Assembly: GCF_027125355.1 (NCBI RefSeq)
Contig: NZ_CP114052.1
Location: 1,116,001 to 1,180,000 of the forward strand
DNA length: 64,000 nt
Direction of reading: 5' to 3'
Origin: Peptostreptococcus equinus
Lineage (GTDB): Bacteria > Bacillota > Clostridia > Peptostreptococcales > Peptostreptococcaceae
Made by a program: the position numbers and the translations under genes. Below the pieces are notes generated by a model, which saw only the letters and a list, made by a program, of their open reading frames with translations, made no database searches and was not told where the DNA came from. Positions 41,837 to 50,700 of the stretch are shown piece after piece; positions within the stretch are counted from its first letter, which is position 1, and each line of letters opens with the position of its first letter.

Positions 41837-42718
41837 CTATTTAACTTTCTCTAGACAAATTTTTCCAATTTTACCTTCTCTAAATTCATTTAAAACTGTT
41901 TGAGCTATTCTAGTATAGTCTAATTCTCTTCCACTTAATATAAATCCTCTTTTTCTGCCAATTTCTTCCATTACATCTAGTGGATTATCACTCAAATGAT
42001 TTAATTTGTATCTATCCATCAAATCTTCTGGTGCTATTTCTATCAATCTCTCTATCAGTCTAAGACCAAGAGTTTCAACATCTAAAATTTCATCTTTAAT
42101 TGCCCTAGTAAAAGCAAGATTCAAAGCAACTTCTTGATCTTCAAACTTCGGCCATAATATACCTGGAGTATCTAATAATTCCATATCTCCTCTTATTTTT
42201 ACCCATTGCTTACCTTTTGTGACACCTGGTCTATCACCTGTCTGTGTACTTTTTCTACCTGATAATTTATTTATTATAGAAGATTTACCTACATTTGGAA
42301 CTCCTACTATCATCAGTCTAATAGCTCTAGCTATTCTTCCTTTTTCTATATACGAGTCCATCAAATCTTTTGTTTGAGCCTTGCATTCGTTTACTACTTT
42401 GTTTATCCCCTCACCTGTCATCGAATTTATCGGTATTACCTTCAATCCCTGAGACTTATAATATTCAATCCAAAAATCTATATCTTTTTTTTTCACTAAG
42501 TCAGACTTGTTTAATAAAAGTATTCTACTTTTATCTCCAACCAATCTATCTATATCTGGATTTCTACTACTAAGTGGTATTCTAGCATCTATTAATTCTA
42601 TTACTAAATCTACTAGTTTTAAATTATTTTGAACTAACTCTTTAGTCTTTTTCATATGGCCAGGATACCAGTTTATATTCAAGTTATCATCTTTTAAATA
42701 TTCTTCATTATATGCCAT
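41837..42718 (-). CDS. rbgA: Ribosome biogenesis GTPase RbgA (YlqF)
   Basis: This protein of about 293 residues is a circularly permuted GTPase. The order is G4 LLNKSDLV near residue 65, G1 IVGVPNVGKSSIINKLSG near 130, G3 ELLDTPGILWP near 175. The N-terminal INWYPGHMKKTKELV and C-terminal helical domain fit RbgA, which matures the 50S subunit. ATG at 42718 follows GGAAAGGAA. It sits directly downstream of rplS, as in many Firmicutes, but behind a terminator, so read-through or a separate promoter is needed. Confidence 0.94.
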   Translation of the reverse strand: MAYNEEYLKDDNLNINWYPGHMKKTKELVQNNLKLVDLVIELIDARIPLSSRNPDIDRLVGDKSRILLLNKSDLVKKKDIDFWIEYYKSQGLKVIPINSMTGEGINKVVNECKAQTKDLMDSYIEKGRIARAIRLMIVGVPNVGKSSIINKLSGRKSTQTGDRPGVTKGKQWVKIRGDMELLDTPGILWPKFEDQEVALNLAFTRAIKDEILDVETLGLRLIERLIEIAPEDLMDRYKLNHLSDNPLDVMEEIGRKRGFILSGRELDYTRIAQTVLNEFREGKIGKICLEKVK

Positions 42719-42748
42719 TATATTTTCCTTTCCAAGCAATGCTTGTAC

Positions 42749-42774
42749 AAAAAAAGGATGTCAAAAGACATCCT
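42749..42774 (-). terminator. Terminator after rplS
   Basis: On the minus strand AGGATGTC (42774-42767) pairs with GACATCCT (42762-42755) around TTTT, followed by seven T. It ends the rplS message ahead of rbgA. Confidence 0.85.
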
Positions 42775-42795
42775 AATTCACTATTATTTGCTAGA

Positions 42796-43149
42796 TTATC
42801 TTCTGCCCTTAGCTTCTTTAATCTTAGCAGCTTTTCCAACTCTACCTCTTAGGTATGTTATCTTAGCTCTTCTTACCTTACCAAATCTTGTAACTTCAAT
42901 CTTTTCAATTTTTGGTGAATGAATTGGGAAAGTTCTTTCAACTCCTACACCGAAAGATATCTTTCTTACAGTGAAAGTTTCTCTAACTCCTCCGCCTTGT
43001 CTCTTAAGTACAACACCTTCGAATACCTGAACTCTTTCTCTTTTTCCTTCGATAATCTTAACGTGTACCTTTACTGTGTCCCCAGGTCCAAATGCAGGAA
43101 CTTCACTTTTCAAGTTTTCAGCTTCAATAGCCTTAATTAATTCGTTCAT
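42796..43149 (-). CDS. rplS: Ribosomal protein bL19
   Basis: This 117-residue bL19 reads [20 protein letters not shown], with [40 protein letters not shown] and [18 protein letters not shown] typical of the family. It sits at the 30S-50S interface. ATG at 43149 follows AGGAGG. It has its own consensus promoter (43228-43256) and a likely L19 leader. In most Firmicutes it follows trmD in one operon. Here about 9 kb of other genes lie between. Confidence 0.97.
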   Translation of the reverse strand: MNELIKAIEAENLKSEVPAFGPGDTVKVHVKIIEGKRERVQVFEGVVLKRQGGGVRETFTVRKISFGVGVERTFPIHSPKIEKIEVTRFGKVRRAKITYLRGRVGKAAKIKEAKGRR

Positions 43150-43164
43150 TTCTTTCCTCCTAAT

Positions 43165-43210
43165 CATAGACATACATAAATACTTGACCTTTGTAAAAGA
43201 GGTATGCCCG
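43165..43210 (-). promoter_or_regulatory. Candidate L19 leader in the rplS 5' UTR
   Basis: On the minus strand GGCATAC (43208-43202) pairs with GTATGTC (43175-43169) over 7 bp with one G-U. It encloses a smaller hairpin formed by ACCT and AGGT. Position and shape agree with the autoregulatory L19 leader of low-G+C bacteria, but no covariance check was possible. Confidence 0.4.
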
Positions 43211-43227
43211 TTTTCAATAACTATTAT

Positions 43228-43256
43228 ATTATACATTTTAATATATCTAATGTCAA
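43228..43256 (-). promoter_or_regulatory. Consensus sigma-A promoter of rplS
   Basis: TTGACA (43256-43251), 17 bp, TATAAT (43233-43228) on the minus strand, with every hexamer base at consensus. It lies about 80 bp ahead of the rplS start codon. Confidence 0.88.
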
Positions 43257-43305
43257 CAAATTTCATCCTATAATTGCCTATTTTTCTTTTTTTTATTTAT
43301 GCTTA

Positions 43306-43333
43306 TTTACTTTTATTTCAATTAGTGTATAAT
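43306..43333 (+). promoter_or_regulatory. Likely tyrS promoter
   Basis: TTTACT (43306-43311), 16 bp, TATAAT (43328-43333), about 140 bp before the tyrS ATG. The leader shows no T-box element or specifier hairpin that I can recognise. The whole rplS-tyrS gap is otherwise AT-rich and featureless. Confidence 0.55.
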
Positions 43334-43472
43334 TTAGAGTATCAATAGTTTAATACTTCATTATGTATTGATTCTTATATATAGGGCATTTATTATTTTA
43401 TGCTTTATATATTTTTTTGATATATGATAAGATATTAAAGTAAGGAAAATTTTTAGGAAAGAGGTGTAAATA

Positions 43473-44696
43473 ATGGGAATTTACGAAGAACTAGTAGCAC
43501 GTGGACTAATTGCACAGGTTACAGATGAAGAAGATATCAAAAAATTAGTTAATGCAGGTAAAGCTAAATTCTATATAGGCTTTGATCCAACAGCAGATTC
43601 TCTTCATGTAGGTCACTTCCTAACTCTTAGTATAATGAAGAGATTACAAATGGCTGGCAACACACCTGTTGTTTTAGTTGGAGGCGGTACTGGTTATATA
43701 GGTGACCCATCAGGAAGAACTGACATGCGTCAAATGATGACTCCTGAAGTTATTCAACACAACTGTGATTGTTTTAAAAAACAAATTTCAAAATTTATTG
43801 AGTTCGGTGAGGATAAAGGTATTATGGTAAATAATGCCGATTGGTTATTGAAACTAAATTATGTGGATATGCTAAGAGAAGTCGGTCCTCATTTTTCAGT
43901 TAATAATATGCTAAGAGCTGAATGTTACAAACAAAGATTAGAAAAAGGGCTATCATTTTTAGAATTTAACTATATGATTATGCAATCATATGACTTCTAT
44001 TATTTATATAAAGAATATGGATGCAATATGCAATTTGGCGGTGATGATCAGTGGTCTAACCTACTAGGTGGTACTGAACTTATCAGAAGAAAATTAGGAG
44101 AAAATGCATTTGCTATGACTATACCTCTTCTTGTAAAGTCTGATGGAAAGAAAATGGGTAAAAGTGCAAACGGAGCTATTTGGCTAGACCCAAATAAAAC
44201 TTCGCCATTTGAATTTTATCAATACTGGAGAAATGTAGATGATGCAGATGTAATTAACTTTATTAAAAAGCTTACTTTCCTTCCTCTTGAAGAAGTTGAA
44301 AAAATGGAAAGTTGGCAAGGAGCTGAACTAAATAAGGCCAAGGAAATATTAGCTCATGAATTGACTGCACTTGTTCATAGTGAGGAAGACGCTCTAAAGG
44401 CTGAAGAAGCTTCTAAAGCTTTATTCGCAGGTGGAAGTAATGATGAAAATATACCAACAACTATTATAGACCCTTCTACCCTATCAGATGGTTCTATCTT
44501 AATTGCAGATTTAGTTCTTGCATGTGGTCTACTACCTTCAAAGAGCGAAGTTAGAAGATTAGTGCAGCAAGGCGGTTTATTTGTAAACGATGTAAGGATT
44601 GGAGAATTTAACCATCAAATAACTGAAGAGGAATTAAAGGAAGGTGTAATTATCAGAAAAGGTAAAAAAACTTTCCACAAGGCAATAATTAAATAA
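43473..44696 (+). CDS. tyrS: Tyrosyl-tRNA synthetase
   Basis: This 407-residue class I synthetase has FDPTADSLHVGHFLTLSI with the HIGH-like HVGH, GGDDQWSNLLGG for tyrosine recognition, and KSDGKKMGKSANG as the KMSKS loop. A C-terminal S4-type RNA-binding domain follows (SEVRRLVQQGGLFVNDVRIG). It charges tRNA-Tyr. ATG follows GAGGTG. It is the only plus-strand host gene in this interval and stands between rplS and the pilus locus. The usual T-box control of tyrS in Firmicutes seems absent. Confidence 0.96.
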   Translation: MGIYEELVARGLIAQVTDEEDIKKLVNAGKAKFYIGFDPTADSLHVGHFLTLSIMKRLQMAGNTPVVLVGGGTGYIGDPSGRTDMRQMMTPEVIQHNCDCFKKQISKFIEFGEDKGIMVNNADWLLKLNYVDMLREVGPHFSVNNMLRAECYKQRLEKGLSFLEFNYMIMQSYDFYYLYKEYGCNMQFGGDDQWSNLLGGTELIRRKLGENAFAMTIPLLVKSDGKKMGKSANGAIWLDPNKTSPFEFYQYWRNVDDADVINFIKKLTFLPLEEVEKMESWQGAELNKAKEILAHELTALVHSEEDALKAEEASKALFAGGSNDENIPTTIIDPSTLSDGSILIADLVLACGLLPSKSEVRRLVQQGGLFVNDVRIGEFNHQITEEELKEGVIIRKGKKTFHKAIIK

Positions 44697-44703
44697 AATA
44701 AAT

Positions 44704-44739
44704 AAAAAAGAAATCTCTAAAATTAGAGATTTCTTTTTT
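44704..44739. terminator. Bidirectional terminator between tyrS and the sortase gene
   Basis: AAAAAAGAAATCTCT and AGAGATTTCTTTTTT flank a short AAAATT loop, with T runs on both strands. It serves both convergent genes. Confidence 0.85.
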
Positions 44740-45625
44740 ATTTATTTTTATCCTTATTTTTTCTATATAAATAATATAAAAGTAAAATTATTAATAATAA
44801 TATCCAAAATAGTAATTTAGATTCTTTAGACTTTACTAGTTTATCTACTAAATTATTACTTTCAAGTTTTTTAAACTTATTAACTTCTACCTTGTCTGTA
44901 ATTCTAGCCACCAGTGAATATCTACCACTCGTACCAGTATATGTACATGTATTTAATAAGACCAATCTATCATTTTTACTAATATTAAAATCTTTCTTTC
45001 TTAATGAACTTCTATTTATATATTTAATAAAATCTTCTTTTGATTTCTCATCTTTAAATGACGGAGTAAATATCATAGAATCACTAGATGTCGTCTTAAC
45101 AAGAGCATATATCTCTAATCCACTCCTATGATTTTTACTATAAAGTAGACCATACTTATGACTATCAAAAAAACTTTTAGAAACAAATTTATCAATATTA
45201 CCAAACATCAATCCCCTATCCATATGATGACCATATATAATACTATTAAAATCAGTAAAATCTCTCTTATTTCTATAATCCAAAAATATACTTCCAGCTG
45301 TTGAAAATTTACCATCTGGACTAGTATTTACATATTTTTCGTTGCTAGTAGACTGCACTATTGGATAATCTATGCCTGTACCATAGATGTTGATCCACCC
45401 AATTACATCTGGATTTTCATTCATAAATTCACTATAGGATAGTTTATTATCTGGGCTAGGTTTATACTGCTCAAAAGTTCCTTTATCCGCTAGTTTATAT
45501 ACTTGATATGTGTCCCATATAGCATATGATCCTATAACAAACATTAAAATAGAGATCAATAATATAAAGTAATCTACAGTAGTAGAAATATTTTTTATAA
45601 CTCTTAATATTTTCTTATTTTTCAC
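44738..45625 (-). CDS. Class B sortase of a pilus locus
   Basis: This 295-residue membrane enzyme has an N-terminal membrane helix (VDYFILLISILMFVIGSYAI) and the class B catalytic set: His in FNSIIYGHHMDRGLMF, Cys in RLVLLNTCTYTGTSG near residue 228, and Arg in GRYSLVARI. A C-terminal membrane helix plus a Lys-rich tail also occurs in pilus-type sortases. It should polymerise or anchor the adjacent pilin. The start is GTG at 45625, 8 bp after AAGGAG. It is the last gene of the operon and ends in the shared terminator. Confidence 0.88.
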   Translation of the reverse strand: MKNKKILRVIKNISTTVDYFILLISILMFVIGSYAIWDTYQVYKLADKGTFEQYKPSPDNKLSYSEFMNENPDVIGWINIYGTGIDYPIVQSTSNEKYVNTSPDGKFSTAGSIFLDYRNKRDFTDFNSIIYGHHMDRGLMFGNIDKFVSKSFFDSHKYGLLYSKNHRSGLEIYALVKTTSSDSMIFTPSFKDEKSKEDFIKYINRSSLRKKDFNISKNDRLVLLNTCTYTGTSGRYSLVARITDKVEVNKFKKLESNNLVDKLVKSKESKLLFWILLLIILLLYYLYRKNKDKNK

Positions 45626-45642
45626 ACATATTGCTCCTTATA

Positions 45643-46800
45643 TTAATTATATTGAGCTTTGATACGATTTCTCTTATATACAACAAAACCTATTATTGAA
45701 GCAATTATTAGAATTAGGAAAGGCAATATATTCATTATTATACCTATTGGCGTTTGCTTTGTATTGATATAATCTACCTGATTACCATCTGTATCTGAAA
45801 CCAATACACCAGTGTTGCTGATAGCATTTATATCACTACCACTATTATATGTTGCTGAAGGTATGAAACCTTTACTATCTGTTTCCTTTACTTTTACTGT
45901 TGAACCATATGCAAGGTTTGTAAATACTAATTTTTCTCCTGCTTTTAATTTAAAAGTTACATCAGAACCATAAGGTACATTTATTTCACTTCCAGATATT
46001 GAGCCCTTTGCATCTACTATCTGAGCTTTTGCGTCAGATATTGATCCTGTTACTCCACTTGGTTTAGTCAAATTAATTGAAAAATCAAAGTTTAGATCAT
46101 TACTTGTAGAAGTTCCAGATACGGCCTTAGTAACCACTAGACCAACTTTGTTTAAAGTATCAGTATTGTCAATAGGTGTAGTATCACCACCACTTTTAAT
46201 ATATTCATTTTTAAATTCAAATCCATTATTACTACCTGTTCCTGGAGTATACTCAGTTTTATTTCCATTAGCTGTAGATCCATCATCATTAACAGTTTTC
46301 TTAATTTGAATGCTTTCTATACTTAATGTTCCATCATTTGCTTTTGCCACCATTATAGACAATAGATATTCAGCTTTTGAATAGGTCATACCTGATGTTG
46401 TTCCTGAATTTTGTTTTATAGTGTAGGAGTATTGACCCGCATCAGGAAAAGTAACATTATCTAATAAATCACTAGTTTCTTTTATTAATTGCTTACCTGA
46501 GTTAGTTGAATCCATATCTGTATTTATTGTCTCAAGACCATTTACGGTAGCCGATGACAAACTAGGACATTTAGAAACCAAGCTAGTGTCAGCATTATAG
46601 CTGTGTGCTAGAGCCGTATAAGTAAAAGTTTCATTGGGTCCAGTTACACCTGTGTCAGCAACAGTTACGACATCTTTAACGGATAAACTTTTTGAATAAT
46701 TATTTGCTGCATGTGAACTTAAATTGGTCGTTCCTATTGAAAAAAACATACTTGCCACTAATATTATAGCCTTACTTTTTTTATTAAACCTCTTATTCAT
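45643..46800 (-). CDS. FctA/Spy0128-like major pilin
   Basis: This 385-residue secreted protein has a signal peptide (KAIILVASMFFSIGTTNLSS, cut after SHA). An FctA/Spy0128-like domain (about 35-205) follows with VTGPNETFTYTALAHSYNAD and FPDAGQYSYTIKQNSGTTSG. A second Ig-like domain (about 215-350) has VGLVVTKAVSGTSTSNDLNF and a NTKQTPIG end. Such domains carry Lys-Asn isopeptide bonds. The sorting signal is QTPIG, then a hydrophobic helix and basic tail (VVYKRNRIKAQYN), so it deviates from LPxTG, like FctA of streptococci. It lies 17 bp before the sortase gene. Confidence 0.86.
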   Translation of the reverse strand: MNKRFNKKSKAIILVASMFFSIGTTNLSSHAANNYSKSLSVKDVVTVADTGVTGPNETFTYTALAHSYNADTSLVSKCPSLSSATVNGLETINTDMDSTNSGKQLIKETSDLLDNVTFPDAGQYSYTIKQNSGTTSGMTYSKAEYLLSIMVAKANDGTLSIESIQIKKTVNDDGSTANGNKTEYTPGTGSNNGFEFKNEYIKSGGDTTPIDNTDTLNKVGLVVTKAVSGTSTSNDLNFDFSINLTKPSGVTGSISDAKAQIVDAKGSISGSEINVPYGSDVTFKLKAGEKLVFTNLAYGSTVKVKETDSKGFIPSATYNSGSDINAISNTGVLVSDTDGNQVDYINTKQTPIGIIMNILPFLILIIASIIGFVVYKRNRIKAQYN

Positions 46801-46843
46801 TTCTACTCCTCCAAAAAAACTTTTCTTTTCAAATATTAATTTT

Positions 46844-47440
46844 TTAAATATCTCTTCTTCTAAAGAGACTAATCAACTTACCATATATGGTTGATTTTTC
46901 TACTGGACCATATAACCTACTATCTACTGAATTCTTTCTGTTGTCTCCTAATATAAATATTTCATTTTCACCTACTCTTAAAGGATATTTAATTCCTTTT
47001 TTTACAGCAAGTGTTTCTGAGTATATTTTGGGCTCGTAAACCTTATTCCCGTTAATATATAAGCCTTTCTCGTTTATATCTACATAATCACCTTCAACAG
47101 CTACTACTCTAGAGCATGTCTTGGCACCCTTATATTCAATTACTACAACATCTGTTGGAATGCAGTTTTTATCTAATCTATAAAATAATGCTAAATCACC
47201 TGGAATAACAGCTGGCTCCATATCTATGTCGTTCACTCTATATAAACCAAATATAAAAGTAAACATACCTACTACTAAAAATACAACTATAAAAATCTTT
47301 ATTAGTAACTTTATAATAGCTTGTTTAATATTTTTTGTTTCCATAGTTTTCTTATCAGTTTCTAATAGATTTTCCTTATCTTTTCCTACTATACGTTCAT
47401 CTTTATTTGTATCAATAATCATTTTAATTTTTTTATTCAT
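46844..47440 (-). CDS. SipA-like signal-peptidase homologue without catalytic residues
   Basis: This protein of about 198 residues has a signal peptidase I fold: a membrane helix (IFIVVFLVVGMFTFIFGLYR), then NDIDMEPAVIPGDLALFYRL, TCSRVVAVEGDYVDI and FILGDNRKNSVDSRLYGPV. The catalytic Ser of the SM motif is Asp (IDMEP), and the catalytic Lys before RV is Ser (CSRV). The same double loss defines SipA of streptococcal FCT pilus loci, where it acts as a pilus assembly chaperone. ATG at 47440 follows AGAAGGTG. It is placed between adhesin and pilin, as in that locus. Confidence 0.85.
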   Translation of the reverse strand: MNKKIKMIIDTNKDERIVGKDKENLLETDKKTMETKNIKQAIIKLLIKIFIVVFLVVGMFTFIFGLYRVNDIDMEPAVIPGDLALFYRLDKNCIPTDVVVIEYKGAKTCSRVVAVEGDYVDINEKGLYINGNKVYEPKIYSETLAVKKGIKYPLRVGENEIFILGDNRKNSVDSRLYGPVEKSTIYGKLISLFRRRDI

Positions 47441-47442
47441 TT

Positions 47443-50262
47443 TCACCTTCTTAAATTCATAAAATTATAAACTATCATTGTAATTATTCCTAAAAGACCA
47501 ATTATTAATATCATAGTAGAAGATTTTTCTTCTAGCTTTTTACCAAGTGGAAGTGGTACTTCATATTGAGCATAGTAGGACAATTTATTATTTGTAGTTG
47601 ATGCCATGTTCTCCAATGTTCTAGTATCGTCAGCAGAAGGTATTTTATAGCCAGTATTTTCTCTATTAGTATTCCACTGATTTTCTGTATAAGCTTGTTG
47701 ATCAGAATAAAGCAGAACCCATTTATTGTTTTTCATTTCAACACTAGGTGGTCTGATATATGAAATAAAGTCTTTCCAAGTCATATTTTTAGAAATAGCA
47801 TATGAAATTGTTTCTTGATCTTTCAAAGAACTACCTGACATATTGCTCGTTAATCTTGCTATTGTAAACTCATCTGCTTTTCCGTTATTATAGTCGTTTG
47901 CATCAAATGTTACAGTGACAAAATCTGGATTTTCTATAATACTCTGATCTGGATTTTCTATAATTTTAGGTGTATAGGTCATCAATTTAGTTTCATCTGA
48001 TATATTCCCAGCTTTATCGCTTATTGAGCCATAAATACTATATGTATGCAATGCTCCATCCCACATTTTAGCTTTCAAATCAGACTTGCTAACATTTAAA
48101 CCATCTACCTTATAAATAAGTTTTTTGTTCACAAGTTCATTTGACTTTGTGTGATTATCAAAACCAACTATTTTATCGTCTAAGTCAATTGATTTAATAA
48201 AATCATCTCTTGAGACATCTATCAAATCAGGATTATTTATTCCCATCTGTGTTCTAGTTAAAGTAGAATTAATTGTAGGTTTTGTAACATCTACTCCTAC
48301 AACTGTAATACCTATCATATTCTTTAATGAATCCGCATTATGGTTTCCATCAAGACTTATTTTATTTACAGTTTTACTCCTTGCATATAATTCCCAGTTT
48401 ACTTGTGTTCCGTCAACCATTTTATCAATCACAGGACCTTGGCTGATATCATTTTCTGCTATTGGGCTTAGTGGATTAATATTTATATTGCAAAATTTAG
48501 AATAATCGACTAACCCATCTCCATCACTTGCCTTCATTGTACCAGTCATATCATATTGACCATTCAAATTACTTACGCCACTAGGATAATTTGCAAAATA
48601 TATGGTATTTTCTCCTAAATATGAGTTATTTTTATCTACTATATCCATTATGCAATTACTATGTTTTAATCCAATCGAACTAGTGAAAAAGTATGAACTA
48701 TTAGTAGAGTCAAAACTATATCCATCTATGTTTAATAATGATTTTTCTTTTTCAATGCCATTTAAATCGTTTGAATATATAGGATAATTTGATTGAGCTT
48801 TTAATAATTTTAAAATGTCATCTGATTTAATAGGAACATCCGAACTCCCTATAGCGTATTTATAAATAATTCTATCTATTACATTCTTGCCATCAGAGTC
48901 ATTTCTATATCTTATTTCAATTCCAGGATCGTCATTTCTTCCCTGTATTGATTTGCCTAGATTTATTTCTTTTACCTGCCAATCATATCTAATTCGCTTA
49001 AATTCATATATTGCTCCCAAATATGGAAGTATATTTCCTCCTCCAACCTGAAATCTCTTAATATCTGCAACTCTTGTTTGCGTACCATCAGATGATTTGA
49101 ATGCTAATGTCCATCTATACAAATAGTCTCCAAACTTTTCTATATATGGTTCAATGTTTAAATATTCATCCTCATAATAATATCTTTCTTCTTCATATTC
49201 CTTTGTTGGTATATATTTATAATCTTGTGTATTATCAATATATTCATGCTTTAAATAATAAGGAGTCCCAGAATCTAAGCTTATTTTTCTAGGTACACTT
49301 AAAGCTTCCGACGATGCAGAAAAACCCAAATAAACTTCATTAGATGCAAAGTAATATATCAAATCTGCATATGTAAATTTATGAGATATCATACCCTCTA
49401 CTCTCACACCGTTATTATAGAGTTGATTCATATTAGAATCTAACATATATGTTCTAACCGTCATTGTATATATGTTGTCTTCAAGTTGGTCTGTACTTCC
49501 TGGGTCTGTGAGTTTCCATTCCACTACAATTCTAGTTTTCTCAGACCATTGCCAGCTTGTACCTCCACCCATCTGTGGAATAGTTTTTCTCTCAAGATGT
49601 CGAATACAATTTGTAGAAGTAGCGAAATCGGGTCTAGTAATAGCAAAATGAGCATATGTATCTGAATCTTCTACACTACCATCAGCTTTCCCTTCCAAAT
49701 ATTGATATGCAAGAGTATGGTTCATACTATTATCCAATTCTACCGCTATAGCATTATTTATAAAATTTGATATTTGTGTGCTGTATTCATTTTTATATAT
49801 AGCTAAATGTGCACGATCATTATTTTTATTAGGCTGATAGTCATTAAATGGATGATTATGCATTATAAATGCTGTTCCATAATTAGGTGCGGCAGTACTT
49901 CCCCCAGTAGAATCAACAATATAACCTATTTTAAAATCATTGTGCGCTATATCAAACTTCACATCAGATGTTATAAAGGCTGAGCAGTTTATTTTACCAG
50001 ATGGTATCAATATACCATCTCCCTTTGAATCAATACTAGCACTATTATAGTATCCTCCAGTGGTTCTAAACTGAAGTTGCGGACTTGTAAGTGGCATATA
50101 ATTTAGTAAACCTAATCCTTGACTATTAGGAAATACATAATAATTTCTATTTGTTAATTCATTAGCACTTGCACATCCAACAAAAAAATTTATCATTATA
50201 AAGCACAATAATGTAATAAATATATAATTTTTTACTTTGTTTTCATTCGAGATAATATTCAT
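47443..50262 (-). CDS. Large pilus tip adhesin with L-type-lectin-like domain
   Basis: This 939-residue surface protein has an N-terminal signal (IFITLLCFIMINFFVGCASA) and a region (about 50-340) like bacterial L-type lectins. That region has SKGDGILIPSGKINCSAFIT, GTAFIMHNHPFND, AIAVELDNSMNHTLAYQY and YLGFSASSEALSVP. A long middle with Ig-like repeats follows, then a beta-grasp-type segment (VTVTFDANDYNNGKADEFTI). It ends in a membrane helix and a short basic tail (YNFMNLRR) preceded by EVPLPLGKKLEE, which is not a standard LPxTG. It is the first gene of the pilus operon, the cpa position, so tip adhesion is inferred. A lipobox-like VGC near the signal is doubtful. Confidence 0.72.
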   Translation of the reverse strand: MNIISNENKVKNYIFITLLCFIMINFFVGCASANELTNRNYYVFPNSQGLGLLNYMPLTSPQLQFRTTGGYYNSASIDSKGDGILIPSGKINCSAFITSDVKFDIAHNDFKIGYIVDSTGGSTAAPNYGTAFIMHNHPFNDYQPNKNNDRAHLAIYKNEYSTQISNFINNAIAVELDNSMNHTLAYQYLEGKADGSVEDSDTYAHFAITRPDFATSTNCIRHLERKTIPQMGGGTSWQWSEKTRIVVEWKLTDPGSTDQLEDNIYTMTVRTYMLDSNMNQLYNNGVRVEGMISHKFTYADLIYYFASNEVYLGFSASSEALSVPRKISLDSGTPYYLKHEYIDNTQDYKYIPTKEYEEERYYYEDEYLNIEPYIEKFGDYLYRWTLAFKSSDGTQTRVADIKRFQVGGGNILPYLGAIYEFKRIRYDWQVKEINLGKSIQGRNDDPGIEIRYRNDSDGKNVIDRIIYKYAIGSSDVPIKSDDILKLLKAQSNYPIYSNDLNGIEKEKSLLNIDGYSFDSTNSSYFFTSSIGLKHSNCIMDIVDKNNSYLGENTIYFANYPSGVSNLNGQYDMTGTMKASDGDGLVDYSKFCNININPLSPIAENDISQGPVIDKMVDGTQVNWELYARSKTVNKISLDGNHNADSLKNMIGITVVGVDVTKPTINSTLTRTQMGINNPDLIDVSRDDFIKSIDLDDKIVGFDNHTKSNELVNKKLIYKVDGLNVSKSDLKAKMWDGALHTYSIYGSISDKAGNISDETKLMTYTPKIIENPDQSIIENPDFVTVTFDANDYNNGKADEFTIARLTSNMSGSSLKDQETISYAISKNMTWKDFISYIRPPSVEMKNNKWVLLYSDQQAYTENQWNTNRENTGYKIPSADDTRTLENMASTTNNKLSYYAQYEVPLPLGKKLEEKSSTMILIIGLLGIITMIVYNFMNLRR

Positions 50263-50329
50263 AAAAATTCCCTTTTATTTAACTTACTTTGGAAAATGTA
50301 ATAAAAAACCTTACTATTTAAACAAACTG

Positions 50330-50358
50330 TTTGTATCTTTGTATTATTGTATTCTCAA
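50330..50358 (-). promoter_or_regulatory. Likely pilus operon promoter
   Basis: TTGAGA (50358-50353), 17 bp, TACAAA (50335-50330) on the minus strand, about 70 bp before the adhesin ATG. The rest of 50,263-50,590 is very AT-rich with no other signal I can support. Confidence 0.5.
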
Positions 50359-50590
50359 TTAAATGTGCATTCAAGCTAAAATTATTATTTAACAACGTTA
50401 ATCTTTAAAATTATTGTTGATATATATCAACAGCTTTTCTAACTAAATAGTTTTAGAGTTTTTAAGTTAATATTGTATTATTTTTGTATTATTTTTGTGT
50501 TAAATTTTATTTAATTAGTAAATTATGTGATTTTTTTAATAATATACACGAGTAAGATAAATTTTTCCATTATAAGCCTCTGCATATATA

Positions 50591-50620
50591 AAAAAAGATG
50601 AGGCTAAGCCTCATCTTTTT
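50591..50620. terminator. Bidirectional terminator between pilus and transporter-like gene
   Basis: AAAAAAGATGAGGC and GCCTCATCTTTTTT pair around TA, with T runs on both sides. It terminates the membrane-protein gene from the minus strand. Confidence 0.82.
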
Positions 50621-50700
50621 TTATAGTTATAAGTTATACCTATTATTCAATTAAATTAATTTATAATCTTATTATAAAAATTTATTAACTCTACTTAACA

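Noticed and set aside
43267..43472. T-box riboswitch before tyrS
   Set aside because: No T-box core, specifier loop or terminator/antiterminator pair is visible in this AT-rich leader.
46844..47440. Active signal peptidase I (LepB)
   Set aside because: Catalytic Ser and Lys positions are Asp and Ser, and the context is a pilus locus; the SipA-like reading fits better.
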